Counted from the first letter of the stretch, positions 26,005-34,876 are shown. The stretch is DNA of 45,259 nucleotides from JBCBWG01 sp036804185 (GCA_050330095.1 JBHJOC010000069.1:1-45259); one strand, 5' to 3'. The notes: generated by a model from the sequence alone, not told the origin. Numbers and translations: made by a program.

Positions 26005-26067
26005 CTCGTGTTGCGCCATGGCAAACGCCACGACAGGGGTGACCGACACGAATTCTGGGTGCAGAGG

Positions 26068-26095
26068 TTGCGCCGGAGTAGAGTCTCTCTATGCT
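26068..26095 (+). promoter_or_regulatory. Possible sigma-70 promoter of trxB
   Basis: TTGCGC (26068-26073) and TATGCT (26090-26095) are separated by 16 bp, about 75 bp before the chosen trxB start. Transcription starting from it would begin beyond the ATG at 26091, which agrees with the internal start at 26169. This is a pattern match only. Confidence 0.35.
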
Positions 26096-26168
26096 ATCGG
26101 CGAGATCGAACATTCCGTCGCTGGTGTCGCTCCACGCCGGCGCGCTTGAACTTGAGAGCTCGAAGGCC

Positions 26169-27131
26169 ATGGCGACAAAACATGCGCCGGTTCTGATCAT
26201 CGGATCGGGACCCGCCGGTTACACGGCTGCGATCTATGCGGCGCGCGCAATGTTGAATCCGGTGCTGATCGAGGGGATCCAGCCCGGAGGGCAGCTCACG
26301 ATCACGACTGACGTCGAGAATTATCCGGGCTTTGCCGAGCCGATCCAGGGGCCATGGCTGATGGAGCAGATGAAGGCGCAGGCGGCGCACGTCGGCACGG
26401 ACATCATCATGGACCAGATTGTTTCGGTCGATTTGGCGGTTCGGCCGTTCAGGGCGATCGGTGATGGTGGCACCACTTACACTTGCGATGCGCTGATCAT
26501 CTGCACAGGCGCACAGGCGAAGTGGCTCGGCCTGCCGTCCGAGAGCGCTTACATGGGCCATGGGGTCTCAGCCTGCGCGACGTGCGACGGGTTCTTTTAT
26601 CGCGGGCGCGAAGTTGTGGTCATCGGCGGTGGCAACTCTGCCGTCGAGGAGTCGTTGTTCCTGACGAACTTCGCTTCGAAAGTGACCCTCATCCATCGTC
26701 GCGACAGCCTGCGCGCAGAAAAAATCCTCCAGGATCGGTTGTTCAAGCACCCCAAGGTCGACGTCATCTGGAACCATACGGTCGATGAGGTCCTTGGGGC
26801 TGATGAGCCGAAACGGGTGACTGGGGTGCGCCTGCGGAACACCAACACAGGCGCAATCCGCGACCTGCGGACCGATGGCGTTTTTGTCGCCATCGGACAT
26901 GTTCCGGCGACGGAGCTCTTCAAAGATTGGCTGGAAACCAAACCATCCGGCTACCTCTTGACGGCGCCGGATTCCACCGCGACCTCCATACCCGGTGTGT
27001 TTGCGGCCGGTGACGTGACGGACGATATCTACCGCCAAGCAGTCACAGCGGCCGGCATGGGCTGCATGGCGGCGCTCGAGGCTGAGCGCTTCCTCGCATC
27101 GCAGCACGCGCAGCGTACCGCGGCGGAATAG
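26169..27131 (+). CDS. trxB: Thioredoxin reductase
   Basis: A 320-residue NADPH-dependent flavoenzyme that reduces thioredoxin in the cytosol. The FAD loop IIGSGPAGYTAAIYAARA is at residues 10-27, the redox pair C136-A-T-C139 is in SACATCDGFFY, the NADPH loop is VVVIGGGNSAVEESLFL and the FAD end is GVFAAGDVTDDIYRQAVTAAGMGCMAA. The start at 26169 gives the normal length; 26 extra in-frame residues upstream do not fit the family. The lysR gene follows 123 bp downstream on the same strand, an arrangement common in Hyphomicrobiales. Confidence 0.97.
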   Translation: MATKHAPVLIIGSGPAGYTAAIYAARAMLNPVLIEGIQPGGQLTITTDVENYPGFAEPIQGPWLMEQMKAQAAHVGTDIIMDQIVSVDLAVRPFRAIGDGGTTYTCDALIICTGAQAKWLGLPSESAYMGHGVSACATCDGFFYRGREVVVIGGGNSAVEESLFLTNFASKVTLIHRRDSLRAEKILQDRLFKHPKVDVIWNHTVDEVLGADEPKRVTGVRLRNTNTGAIRDLRTDGVFVAIGHVPATELFKDWLETKPSGYLLTAPDSTATSIPGVFAAGDVTDDIYRQAVTAAGMGCMAALEAERFLASQHAQRTAAE

Positions 27132-27254
27132 CCACTGCGTCGACACAGGGAATCGGTCAGGCGCCGGGGTCGCTCAGTCGGCCCGCGCCATGCCCTGCTG
27201 CAAATCGCCTGCCGACCGACCGATAAACCAAGAAAAACTGGGACGAAACCGCGG

Positions 27255-28142
27255 ATGGACTGGGACAAGCTGAAGATTTTTCACGCCGCTGCGGATGCGG
27301 GCAGCTTCACGCACGCGGGTGATCATTTGCGGATGAGCCAATCCGCGGTGAGCCGGCAAGTCTCGGCGCTCGAACGCGAACTCGGTGTGCCCTTGTTTCA
27401 CCGGCACGCTCGAGGTCTCGTCCTGACCGAGCAGGGCGAACTTCTATATCGGACCGCCACCGACGTCATGAACAAGCTGCAGACGGCGGAGACCCTGCTG
27501 TCTGATGCGACAACGAAGCCTGCTGGCGACCTAAGGGTCACGGCGCCGATTGGGCTTGGCACCGTCTGGGTCACGCAGCGCCTGCGCGAATTCATGGACG
27601 TCTACCCTGACATTCGCATCGAGCTGCATCTCAATGACGAGCAGGTCGATATTGCGATGCGCGCCGCCGATGTCGCGATTTGGACGCGGGAACCCGACAA
27701 TCCGGACTTGATCCGTCGCCCGCTGATGACGATGCGGGTCCGGCCGTTCGCGTCAGCGGGCTACATTCGTGCCCATGGCGCGCCGCGGACACTGGAAGAC
27801 CTCAAGGATCACAGGATCATTACCTACAGCGGGGTCCCGGCGCAGCACTTGTCCGTCATAAGGTGGATCGAAACGGCCGGGATGGCCAATGGCGCTGAGC
27901 GCCAAGCCGTGTTCCGCGTCAACAGCGTGATCGCCATTAAATACGCGATCCGGAGCGGTCTCGGGATCGGTATGCTGCCGGACTACCTCACGGAAGAGGA
28001 AAAGGATCTCGTTCCGGTTCTCAACGACTGCGACACGCCGCAAATGACGATGTTGTTCGTCTATCCCGAGGAGCTTCGCAGTTCAAAGAAGGTCCAAGTG
28101 CTGCGCGACTTCCTCGTGTCGAAGGCCCGGTCACAAAAGTGA
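27255..28142 (+). CDS. LysR-family transcriptional regulator
   Basis: A 295-residue regulator. The winged helix covers about residues 1-65 (LKIFHAAADAGSFTHAGDHLRMSQSAVSRQVSALERELGVPLFHR), and the periplasmic-binding-like effector domain runs from about 90 to 290 (GDLRVTAPIGLG, VDIAMRAADVAIW, IKYAIRSGLGIGMLPDY). It follows trxB. In related organisms this neighbour is conserved, but its regulon is not something I can state. The ATG at 27255 fits the family start exactly. Confidence 0.94.
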   Translation: MDWDKLKIFHAAADAGSFTHAGDHLRMSQSAVSRQVSALERELGVPLFHRHARGLVLTEQGELLYRTATDVMNKLQTAETLLSDATTKPAGDLRVTAPIGLGTVWVTQRLREFMDVYPDIRIELHLNDEQVDIAMRAADVAIWTREPDNPDLIRRPLMTMRVRPFASAGYIRAHGAPRTLEDLKDHRIITYSGVPAQHLSVIRWIETAGMANGAERQAVFRVNSVIAIKYAIRSGLGIGMLPDYLTEEEKDLVPVLNDCDTPQMTMLFVYPEELRSSKKVQVLRDFLVSKARSQK

Positions 28143-28694
28143 GGACCACCAGGCCGCTTGCGCAGTCATCAGGATTTGCAAGTCCTCGATCATGCGGGAA
28201 GCGCATATCCTGCATGCCGTGCACTCGCTGGACGGGAACGCCGACACGTCGTCTGCTACACGGGTCGACATGTTCGACGCTTGAAGGCAAACCCTCCCTT
28301 GATGCCTTCATCGACCGCTGCGGGGAGGCACCATCGCCGGAGCGGTCGATCAGGAGCCGGATCTGCAGCAAGCGGGTCCGGCTCACCGACCCCGGCCTGA
28401 GGGTCTCACGCACCTCGCACCGCACGATTGTTTCCCCGAACAGGCCGCGCTAAAAAAAGCTGCTGCGGTTTGGCGCTGCTCAGTCCGTCTGCCCTGGGTC
28501 ATCGCACGGCGTTCGCCTGGCGCACATCACTGGCCTTCCGGTCAGGGGTGCGGCTCCAGGCGACTTCAGCCCTGGGCTCCGGACCTGTCGGGCACGGCCG
28601 GCCGCGCAAAGCAGTCGCAGATCGCGGTCGCGTCGCCGTCAGACCGCGACCGCGGCGAACCGAACAAGAAGCCCTCGAGGAGAAGTTCGTCCCG
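28143..28694. other. Gap between lysR and leuC with a possible small leftward ORF
   Basis: A leftward frame starts with GTG at 28425, with GGGGA eight bases upstream, and reads MRCEVRETLRPGSVSRTRLLQ then RLLIDRSGD. Its codon third positions are strongly G/C for about 40 codons. It then runs on into antisense of lysR, so its end may be frameshifted. It resembles the small frame at 23436-23630. The part from 28430 to 28694 shows only a long rightward in-frame extension of leuC that lacks family likeness. Confidence 0.4.
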
Positions 28695-30101
28695 ATGTCA
28701 CGCACGCTCTACGACAAAATCTTCGCTGACCACCTGATCGCCGAGCAGGACGATGGGACGTGCCTTCTCTACATTGACCGGCATCTGGTTCATGAGGTCA
28801 CAAGCCCTCAGGCCTTCGAAGGGTTGCGCCTTGCCGGCCGCAAGGTCCGAGCGCCTGAGAAGACACTCGCCGTTGTGGATCACAATGTTCCGACGAGTGA
28901 TCGCAGCAAAGGGATCGACGACGCGGAAAGCCGCATCCAGGTCGAGACGCTCGCAAAGAACGCGGCAGATTTCGGTATCACCTATTTCGACGAGCGCGAC
29001 CGCAGGCAGGGCATCGTGCATGTCATCGGACCCGAGCAGGGGTTCACCCTTCCCGGGACGACGATCGTGTGCGGCGACAGCCACACCTCTACCCACGGCG
29101 CTTTTGGCGCGCTGGCACACGGCATCGGCACCAGCGAGGTTGAGCATGTTCTGGCAACGCAAACGCTGATCCAGCGCAAAGCCATGAACATGCGCGTGCA
29201 GGTCGACGGAACCTTGCCGGCTGGCGTCACGGCAAAGGACATCATCCTGGCCATCATCGGCAAGATCGGGACGGCTGGCGGGACGGGCCACGTGATCGAA
29301 TACTGCGGCGAGGCGATCGAGGGACTGTCGATGGAAGGCCGGATGACGGTCTGCAACATGTCAATTGAAGGCGGCGCGCGCGCAGGGCTGGTCGCTCCAG
29401 ACGAGAAAACATTTGCCTACCTGAAAGATCGTCCAATGGCCCCGAAAGGCGCCGCCTGGGACCAGGCGATGCGCTATTGGGAGACGCTGCGCTCCGACGA
29501 TGGGGCGCACTTCGATACGATCGTGACGCTCGACGCTGCGAATCTGCCGCCGATCGTGACGTGGGGGACAAGCCCGGAACAGGTCGCAACCATCGAGGGT
29601 GCGACGCCGGACCCGGCCGAAATTGCAGATGAGGCGAAACGGGCATCCGTTGAGCGCGCGCTGTCCTATATGGGGCTGGCGCCAAAGACACGGATCTCTG
29701 ACATTCCGCTTGACGTCGTCTGGATCGGCTCGTGCACCAACGGCCGGATCGAAGATCTGCGTCAGGTGGCAAAGATCGTCGAGGGCAAGACGATCTCGGA
29801 TCGCCTTGCCTACGCTCACATCGTCCCTGGATCGGGCCTCGTCAAAGCACAGGCGGAGGCTGAAGGGCTCGATGCGATCTTCCGGGCAGCCGGATTCGAC
29901 TGGCGTGAGCCCGGCTGTTCGATGTGCCTCGGCATGAACCCGGACCAACTGCGGCCGGGACAGCGTTGCGCATCAACGTCGAACCGCAATTTCGAGGGTC
30001 GCCAGGGCCGCCTCGGTCGTACGCACTTGGTGTCGCCGGCAATGGCTGCTGCTGCTGCGATCGCCGGTCACTTTGTTGACGTGCGAACACTCTCGACCTG
30101 A
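28695..30101 (+). CDS. leuC: 3-isopropylmalate dehydratase large subunit
   Basis: A 468-residue aconitase-family enzyme of leucine synthesis that works with LeuD to isomerise 2- and 3-isopropylmalate. Family blocks are VDHNVPTSDR, VCGDSHTSTHGAFGALAHGIGTSEVEHVLATQTL and TAGGTGHVIEYCGEAI. The three [4Fe-4S] cysteines are in WIGSCTNGR and PGCSMCLGMN. The ATG at 28695 gives the normal length; GAGGAG lies about 13 bases upstream. The long in-frame upstream region is not leuC-like. No leuD or leuB lies in the window, so the leu genes are split here. Confidence 0.97.
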   Translation: MSRTLYDKIFADHLIAEQDDGTCLLYIDRHLVHEVTSPQAFEGLRLAGRKVRAPEKTLAVVDHNVPTSDRSKGIDDAESRIQVETLAKNAADFGITYFDERDRRQGIVHVIGPEQGFTLPGTTIVCGDSHTSTHGAFGALAHGIGTSEVEHVLATQTLIQRKAMNMRVQVDGTLPAGVTAKDIILAIIGKIGTAGGTGHVIEYCGEAIEGLSMEGRMTVCNMSIEGGARAGLVAPDEKTFAYLKDRPMAPKGAAWDQAMRYWETLRSDDGAHFDTIVTLDAANLPPIVTWGTSPEQVATIEGATPDPAEIADEAKRASVERALSYMGLAPKTRISDIPLDVVWIGSCTNGRIEDLRQVAKIVEGKTISDRLAYAHIVPGSGLVKAQAEAEGLDAIFRAAGFDWREPGCSMCLGMNPDQLRPGQRCASTSNRNFEGRQGRLGRTHLVSPAMAAAAAIAGHFVDVRTLST

Positions 30102-30307
30102 AAGGCGGCGCCTCGCACATCCGACCAACTGGGCGCTCGATGGTGCGGTCCCCGTGCCGACGAGCGCCGTGCCCTGGGATCGCACGCCGTGGGTGCGCAT
30201 TAGCGTCGACACGGCCTGGATCCAGCAATCGTCAGCGTGCATTTGGCTTGTCATCGACAACGCGCCGGATAATGTCCCCAAAACCGCGCCATCCGGGAGT
30301 GAACATC

Positions 30308-31270
30308 GTGCCAAACAAATTCTGGCGGATCGCCGCCTTCTCTGCGACAGCCTCAGCTGCGGCTGCGCTTCTCGCGTCTCACGCGGGCGCATTTTCAAGC
30401 GTTCAGAGCCCAGGTGGCAGCGGACAGGCGGCCGTACTGCTGGCTCAGGCGACAGGCGCACCGTCGCCACAAACAGAGGCCGAGCGCATTGCCGAAGAGG
30501 AGCGCGCATTCCTCGCCCTCGTTGAAGAGCAACGGAAGGCCGAAGCCGAAGCCAAGCGCATTGCCGCCGAGAAAGCGGCAGCTGAGAAGGCCGAGGCCGA
30601 GCGCCAGAAGGCTGAAGCCGAAGCCAAGCGAATTTCTGAAGAGGAGAAGGCCTTCCTCGCCCTCGTTGAAGAGCAGCGGAAGGCCGAAGCCGAAGCCAAG
30701 CGCATCGCCGCCGAAAAGGCAGCGGCGGAGAAAGCTGAAGCGGAGCGCCAGAAAGCGGAGGCCGAAGCCAAGCGTATCGCGGACGAAGAGAAAGCCTTCC
30801 TCGCTCTTGTTGAAGAACAGCGAAAAGCAGAAGCTGAGGCCAAGCGAATCGCGGCCGAAAAAGCAGCAGCTGAAAAGGCCGAGGCTGAAGCCAAGGTCGC
30901 AGCGATGCGCCAGTGCGTCGCTGATATGTCGGCAGCCGCAAGCGGCGGCGCGATCAGCTTTGCGTCAGCAAGCCCGAACCTCACCCAAAGCAGCAGGGCG
31001 GCCATAGCCAGGATCGCCGAGATTGCGAAGGCCTGCCCCGACGCCAAGATCGCGGTTGAGGGTCATACAGATTCTTCTGGTCCGGCCGACTTCAACATGA
31101 CGCTGGCGCAGCAACGCGCGCAAGCCGTCGTCGCCGCGCTCGCCGCTGCTGGTGTTTCTGCCGAGCGGATGACTGCTGTTGGCCTCGGCAGCTCGAAGCC
31201 GATTGCGGAGAACACCACCGCAGCTGGACGGGCTCGCAACCGTCGGATCGAGTTCTCCGTCGTGGAGTAA
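30308..31270 (+). CDS. TolA-like coiled-coil protein with OmpA C-terminal domain
   Basis: A 320-residue exported envelope protein. The signal peptide ends near residue 28 (LLASHAGA). From about 60 to 205 there is a charged Ala/Glu/Lys coiled coil made of a 48-residue unit repeated in tandem, with AFLALVEEQRKAEAEAKRI beginning at residues 67, 115 and 163. Residues about 215-320 form an OmpA-like peptidoglycan-binding domain (IAVEGHTDSSGPADFNMTLAQQRAQAVV, MTAVGLGSSKPIAENTTAAGRARNRRIEF). It probably bridges the outer or inner membrane region to the cell wall. The GTG at 30308 is chosen because GGGAG stands eight bases before it; an ATG at 30272 is the alternative. Confidence 0.85.
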   Translation: MPNKFWRIAAFSATASAAAALLASHAGAFSSVQSPGGSGQAAVLLAQATGAPSPQTEAERIAEEERAFLALVEEQRKAEAEAKRIAAEKAAAEKAEAERQKAEAEAKRISEEEKAFLALVEEQRKAEAEAKRIAAEKAAAEKAEAERQKAEAEAKRIADEEKAFLALVEEQRKAEAEAKRIAAEKAAAEKAEAEAKVAAMRQCVADMSAAASGGAISFASASPNLTQSSRAAIARIAEIAKACPDAKIAVEGHTDSSGPADFNMTLAQQRAQAVVAALAAAGVSAERMTAVGLGSSKPIAENTTAAGRARNRRIEFSVVE

Positions 31271-31488
31271 GCCCCGAGTGCGAAAGGCCCGCCGTTTCAA
31301 CGCGAAACGGGCAAAGAAGCGCCCTGCCTCGGCCGTTCGTTCGCGCCGGCGTAGGCCGACATCACCTCCGTCCTTGACTACGGCCATGATCAGCTCACGT
31401 GACATTTAGATAGTGCCCAAGAATAACAAGGTTCAAGATCAAACATGCAGACGTCATCGTAATCAACCTTGGAAACTTCGGCGGCATA

Positions 31489-31569
31489 TTCGTGAGGCGT
31501 CGCGCCTTAATTGACCGATCACCGCAGCGCGTTCGGTGTCAATTCAGGCGCGGCAAACGCCTCACGAAG
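31489..31569. repeat. Family C palindromic repeat C2
   Basis: A nearly perfect 80-bp palindrome. TTCGTGAGGCGT (31489-31500) pairs with ACGCCTCACGAA (31557-31568), CGCGCCT (31501-31507) with AGGCGCG (31546-31552), and AATTGAC (31509-31515) with GTCAATT (31538-31544). A second copy is C1 at 45081-45161. It is followed 11 bp later by repeat D2. Confidence 0.88.
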
Positions 31570-31580
31570 TCATTGATGAT

Positions 31581-31658
31581 GCGAGTGGCCCTCATGTCGC
31601 ACCAAAATCGATCGAACGGCGATGCCACCAAACGATTTTGGTGCGACGGGCCACGAGC
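31581..31658. repeat. Family D palindromic repeat D2, complete copy
   Basis: GTCGCACCAAAATCG (31596-31610) pairs perfectly with CGATTTTGGTGCGAC (31633-31647) around a 22-nt centre. An outer pair GTGGCCC / GGGCCAC flanks it with a four-base bulge on the left. One arm recurs at 3421-3460. Apart from C2 and D2, the 483-bp gap 31271-31753 shows only a weak CCGTTTC/GAAACGG hairpin after the OmpA-like gene. Confidence 0.87.
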
Positions 31659-31753
31659 CGGCGGCCATTGACGTGTTTGTGGGCGGACCTCGCCCATAGA
31701 CTGCCGGATGACGCAGCCTCTCGCCCGAGACCGTTACCGAAAGAGCGACACCC

Positions 31754-32968
31754 ATGCCATCGCGCCCGAGCTTCGCAGAAAGCGTTGCCCTTCTGGCGAT
31801 GATGATGTGCCTCGTTGCACTGTCGATCGACGCAATGCTGCCCGCGCTGCCTGAGATCGCCGCCGACCTCGGTGCGAGCGGACCGAACTCGGCGCAATTC
31901 GTAATCACCGCGCTGTTGTTCGGCCTCAGCCTTGGCCAACTCATCTATGGGCCGATTTCGGATACATTCGGCAGGCGGGGACCAATCCTCGTAGGCCTCG
32001 TTCTTTTCGGGTTCGGTTCCCTGTTGTCGATGGTGGCCAGCGACTACGAAACGATGCTGATCGGACGCTTCCTGCAAGGCTTCGGCGCGGCAGGCCCCAG
32101 GGTCGTCACGGCCGCACTCGTACGGGACCAGTATTCGGGCCCCAACATGGCACGCATGATGTCCTTCATCATGACAGTTTTCATTGTTGTGCCCGCACTT
32201 GCGCCCGCACTCGGCCAAGGGCTCCTCATGGTTGGCTCGTGGCGCACGATCTATGCGTCATTCCTTGTTCTGGCCGTTGTGGCTGTCGTCTGGTTCATGC
32301 TGCGGCAGCCCGAGACGCTGCCCGTCAGCAAGCGCCATCCCTTCAAGCTCTCTCGCATCACCAGCGCCATGGGCGAATGCATCGCACACCCCGTGTCGCG
32401 CAACTATGCGATCGCAGCCGGCCTCGTCTTCGGCTCTTTTGTTGGGTTCTTGACCAGCGTGCAGCAGATTTTCGCGACTATCTACGGGATCGGCGACTGG
32501 TTTCCGCTCTACTTCGGAATGCTCGCAGTCATGATCGGAACGGCGTCTCTGGTGAATGCGCGGATCGTTGTCAGGCTCGGAATGCAGAAACTCGCAGCGA
32601 CAGCGCTCTGCGGGATTCTCGCTCTCGCAACGGCCGGTCTCGTGGTCATGTGGGCCACACAGAGCAACCCAACGCTGATTATGCTTATGGCGATGCTGCT
32701 TCCGGTCTTCTTCTGTTTCGGAATCCTGTTTGGCAACTTCAACGCTCTCGCCATGGAGCCGATGGGCCACATCGCCGGCACGGCCGCCGCGGCGATTGCC
32801 TCGATAACATCTCTTATTGCTGCAGTCTTTGGCACGCTCATCGGCCAGTCATTCGACGGCACGGTCGTACCCTTGTTCTCCGGGTTCGTCGTCGCAACCG
32901 GTGTCGGTCTCGTGATCCTGATTTCAACCGAGCGGTGGCGCGGATCGCACGCCCGCGCACAAGCTTGA
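31754..32968 (+). CDS. Bcr/CflA-family MFS drug transporter
   Basis: A 404-residue inner-membrane protein with the 12-helix DHA1 pattern. Typical Bcr/CflA features are DAMLPALPEIAADLGAS in the first loop, GQLIYGPISDTFGRRGPILVGL (motif A, about 59-80) and a motif-C-like PALAPALGQGLL in helix 5. The family exports drugs such as bicyclomycin or small metabolites by proton antiport. Length and layout are normal. No regulator is adjacent, and the substrate is unknown. Confidence 0.93.
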   Translation: MPSRPSFAESVALLAMMMCLVALSIDAMLPALPEIAADLGASGPNSAQFVITALLFGLSLGQLIYGPISDTFGRRGPILVGLVLFGFGSLLSMVASDYETMLIGRFLQGFGAAGPRVVTAALVRDQYSGPNMARMMSFIMTVFIVVPALAPALGQGLLMVGSWRTIYASFLVLAVVAVVWFMLRQPETLPVSKRHPFKLSRITSAMGECIAHPVSRNYAIAAGLVFGSFVGFLTSVQQIFATIYGIGDWFPLYFGMLAVMIGTASLVNARIVVRLGMQKLAATALCGILALATAGLVVMWATQSNPTLIMLMAMLLPVFFCFGILFGNFNALAMEPMGHIAGTAAAAIASITSLIAAVFGTLIGQSFDGTVVPLFSGFVVATGVGLVILISTERWRGSHARAQA

Positions 32969-33067
32969 AGTCGCCCTGCGGCTCTGCCATTGTCGCGCTG
33001 TCGGGGTTGCGTTGTTCCAGCGCGGCTGTTCCTCGTCGCCCGGCGCCCGCTGGACAGGAGGCGTTTT

Positions 33068-33904
33068 GTGAGCGGCGAAAGAGCGGATGGCGAGGCTGGC
33101 ATCAGCGACACCAAACGGCTCGTTCAAATGCAGTTCGGTGCGAATGCTGCGAACTACACGGTGTCCCGCGTCCATGCAAAGGGCTCCTCGCTCCAGCGCA
33201 TGGTTGACCTTGCCGCACCGCAGGCCGAATGGACGTGCCTCGACGTTGCAACCGCCGCGGGCCATACGGCCTTCGCGTTTGCGCCGAATGTGGCACATGT
33301 CGTCGCAACCGATCTGACGCCCGCAATGCTCGACGAGGCGCGCCGGGAAGCAGAGCGGCGCGGGATCGAGAACGTCTCCTTCGAGATCGCCGACGCTGAA
33401 GCGCTGCCGTTCCCCGACGCGCGCTTTGCATGCGTGACATGCCGCATCGCACCCCACCATTTCGATCGGATCGACGCGTTCCTGTCCGAGGTCGCCCGTG
33501 TCCTGGCGCCGGCCGGGCTTTTGGTCTTGGTCGACAATCTGGCGCCGGATCGGTCAACCGATCCCAGTTCGGACGAAGCTGACCTTGCGGACGCAGCGCG
33601 CGCTTATAACGCGTTCGAAAAGGCGCGCGACCCGAGCCATGTCCGTGCGCTGACGCAGTCTGAATGGCTTGAGGCAATCAAGCGGGCGGGGTTTTCGATC
33701 GAGGCGGTCGAGCATCTCGATAAGGTCATGTCGTTTGATGCGTGGTGCAGCAACATGTCGGTCGGCGGCGACCAGAAAGCCGCACTGCGGCAAGCTCTGC
33801 TGGCGGCAGACGGTGCGCTTGCGCGCTATCTCACGCCAGCCGCGGCGGACGGTGACGATGTGACGTTCCGTCTCGTCGAGCTCCTGGTACTCGCGCGACG
33901 TTAA
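33068..33904 (+). CDS. SAM-dependent class I methyltransferase (UbiE/YcgJ-like)
   Basis: A 278-residue methyltransferase. SAM-binding motif I is CLDVATAAGHTAFAFAP, motif II is HVVATDLTPAMLDEARR, FEIADAEALPFPDARFACVTCRIAPHHF follows, and the post-motif region is VARVLAPAGLLVLVDNLAP. The C-terminal third (residues about 165-278) is helical, as in UbiE-like enzymes acting on small molecules. The GTG at 33068 has AGGAGG at good distance and fixes the start. The substrate cannot be told, and the neighbours offer no clear pathway. Confidence 0.9.
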   Translation: MSGERADGEAGISDTKRLVQMQFGANAANYTVSRVHAKGSSLQRMVDLAAPQAEWTCLDVATAAGHTAFAFAPNVAHVVATDLTPAMLDEARREAERRGIENVSFEIADAEALPFPDARFACVTCRIAPHHFDRIDAFLSEVARVLAPAGLLVLVDNLAPDRSTDPSSDEADLADAARAYNAFEKARDPSHVRALTQSEWLEAIKRAGFSIEAVEHLDKVMSFDAWCSNMSVGGDQKAALRQALLAADGALARYLTPAAADGDDVTFRLVELLVLARR

Positions 33905-34355
33905 GTGACGCTTGTCAGGGAAGATGGCAGAGGCTGCCGTATTTGTGTCGCGGTTTCGCGCTGGAACTCTGAATCGGGGTTTGGCTCGTTGACTGACGCC
34001 TGGGACTGGTCTGCCTGTCCGGAGGACGTGCCCGTGACTGACGTGAACGCGGCGCTTGCCCGGCGCACGTTCAGTTTGTTCTCGACTGGACGGCTTCGGG
34101 GGTTTGGCTGCGTGAAGCCCCGTGTCAGCGGCAAATTTGGGATCGGAACGCGAGCGAAGACTTTGCACTTGGCGCGTGGTTCTGAGGCGGGCCGCACCCG
34201 GGCCCTGATTGCAGACGCGGCTCGTGAGGCGGTCTGCGTTCCGACGGGCAGCATGGTGCGCGCCCGTGGCGCGTGGGATGGGACGAACGGACTTGCCAAG
34301 CGCCTTGCGTTCGTCGCAGATCAGGGGGGCGGTGGCTGCGAGGCGGGGAGCGAGA
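33905..34355. other. Gap without a recognised gene
   Basis: Open frames exist on both strands (for example a rightward one from 33905 beginning GTG directly after the methyltransferase stop). None has a recognisable domain, consistent codon bias or a ribosome-binding site. I see no repeat or RNA gene. The last bases (GGGGAG) serve as ribosome-binding site for the next gene. Confidence 0.4.
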
Positions 34356-34874
34356 ATGGCTTGGGGCTTAGTGGTCTGGCTGTCGTCGATAACGGCCCTG
34401 CTCATCGCATCGGTTGGACTCCATACAACGGCTGCTGCCTCCAATACACCGTCCGCACCCGACTACGCCGCACAAGTCGGCGGGACTCTGGTACCGCCCG
34501 GCGATCTCGTGATTGACAACGTGCGGATGCATTGTGGACGCCGGCCCACGGTCCTTGATGGCAAGCTCGATGACTATGGCGCAGCATTTCCTGGGTTCGT
34601 TATCCTCAATCCGCGACTTCTCGCGCGCGTTTCCACGCCCGTGAAACTTTGGATTTTCTCGCACGAATGCGGCCATCAATTCCGCGGGCCAGACGAGTCG
34701 CTTGCCGACTGCTTCGCGGTTCAACGGGGACGCAGGCAAGGCTGGCTGACCGAGGCCGGGTTGCGGCAGGTCTGCGATTTCATTCGCCCGGCCCCCGGCA
34801 GCATGATGCATCCGTCAGGCCCTGAGCGCTGCGAGCGCATGATCGCCTGCTTCTATTCCAACGTGGCTCACTAG
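34356..34874 (+). CDS. Small secreted zincin-like protein (HExxH)
   Basis: A 172-residue exported protein. A signal peptide (GLVVWLSSITALLIASVGLHTTAAA) is followed by a domain holding a metallopeptidase-type motif H103-E-C-G-H107, in LWIFSHECGHQF. E114 and D118 in GPDESLADCFAVQRG are the likely third ligand region. The closing MMHPSGPERCERM resembles the HPxxxxR segment seen near the end of M48-like peptidases. Six cysteines (60, 105, 119, 140, 159, 165) suggest disulfides in the periplasm. GGGGAG six bases upstream supports the ATG at 34356. It may be an active peptidase or a metal-binding relative; no partner is adjacent. Confidence 0.75.
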   Translation: MAWGLVVWLSSITALLIASVGLHTTAAASNTPSAPDYAAQVGGTLVPPGDLVIDNVRMHCGRRPTVLDGKLDDYGAAFPGFVILNPRLLARVSTPVKLWIFSHECGHQFRGPDESLADCFAVQRGRRQGWLTEAGLRQVCDFIRPAPGSMMHPSGPERCERMIACFYSNVAH

Positions 34875-34876
34875 TT

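Noticed and set aside
28440..28480. A leftward terminator ending in seven T near 28453
   Set aside because: The T-run exists, but the preceding sequence cannot form a convincing stem.
28428..28694. An 89-residue in-frame N-terminal extension of leuC
   Set aside because: LeuC has a normal length and start at 28695; the extension is Arg/Ala-rich and not family-like.
30470..30900. Regularly repeated DNA resembling a CRISPR array
   Set aside because: The repeats are in-frame coding repeats of a coiled-coil protein without unique spacers. No CRISPR array is seen anywhere in the window.
31271..31310. Terminator after the OmpA-like gene (CCGTTTC/GAAACGG hairpin)
   Set aside because: The stem is only 7 bp and no T-run follows, so it is mentioned only in passing.
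33554..34516. Open frames of 130-300 codons on both strands between the methyltransferase and zincin-like genes
   Set aside because: No domain, ribosome-binding site or consistent coding bias. Long chance frames are expected in GC-rich DNA.
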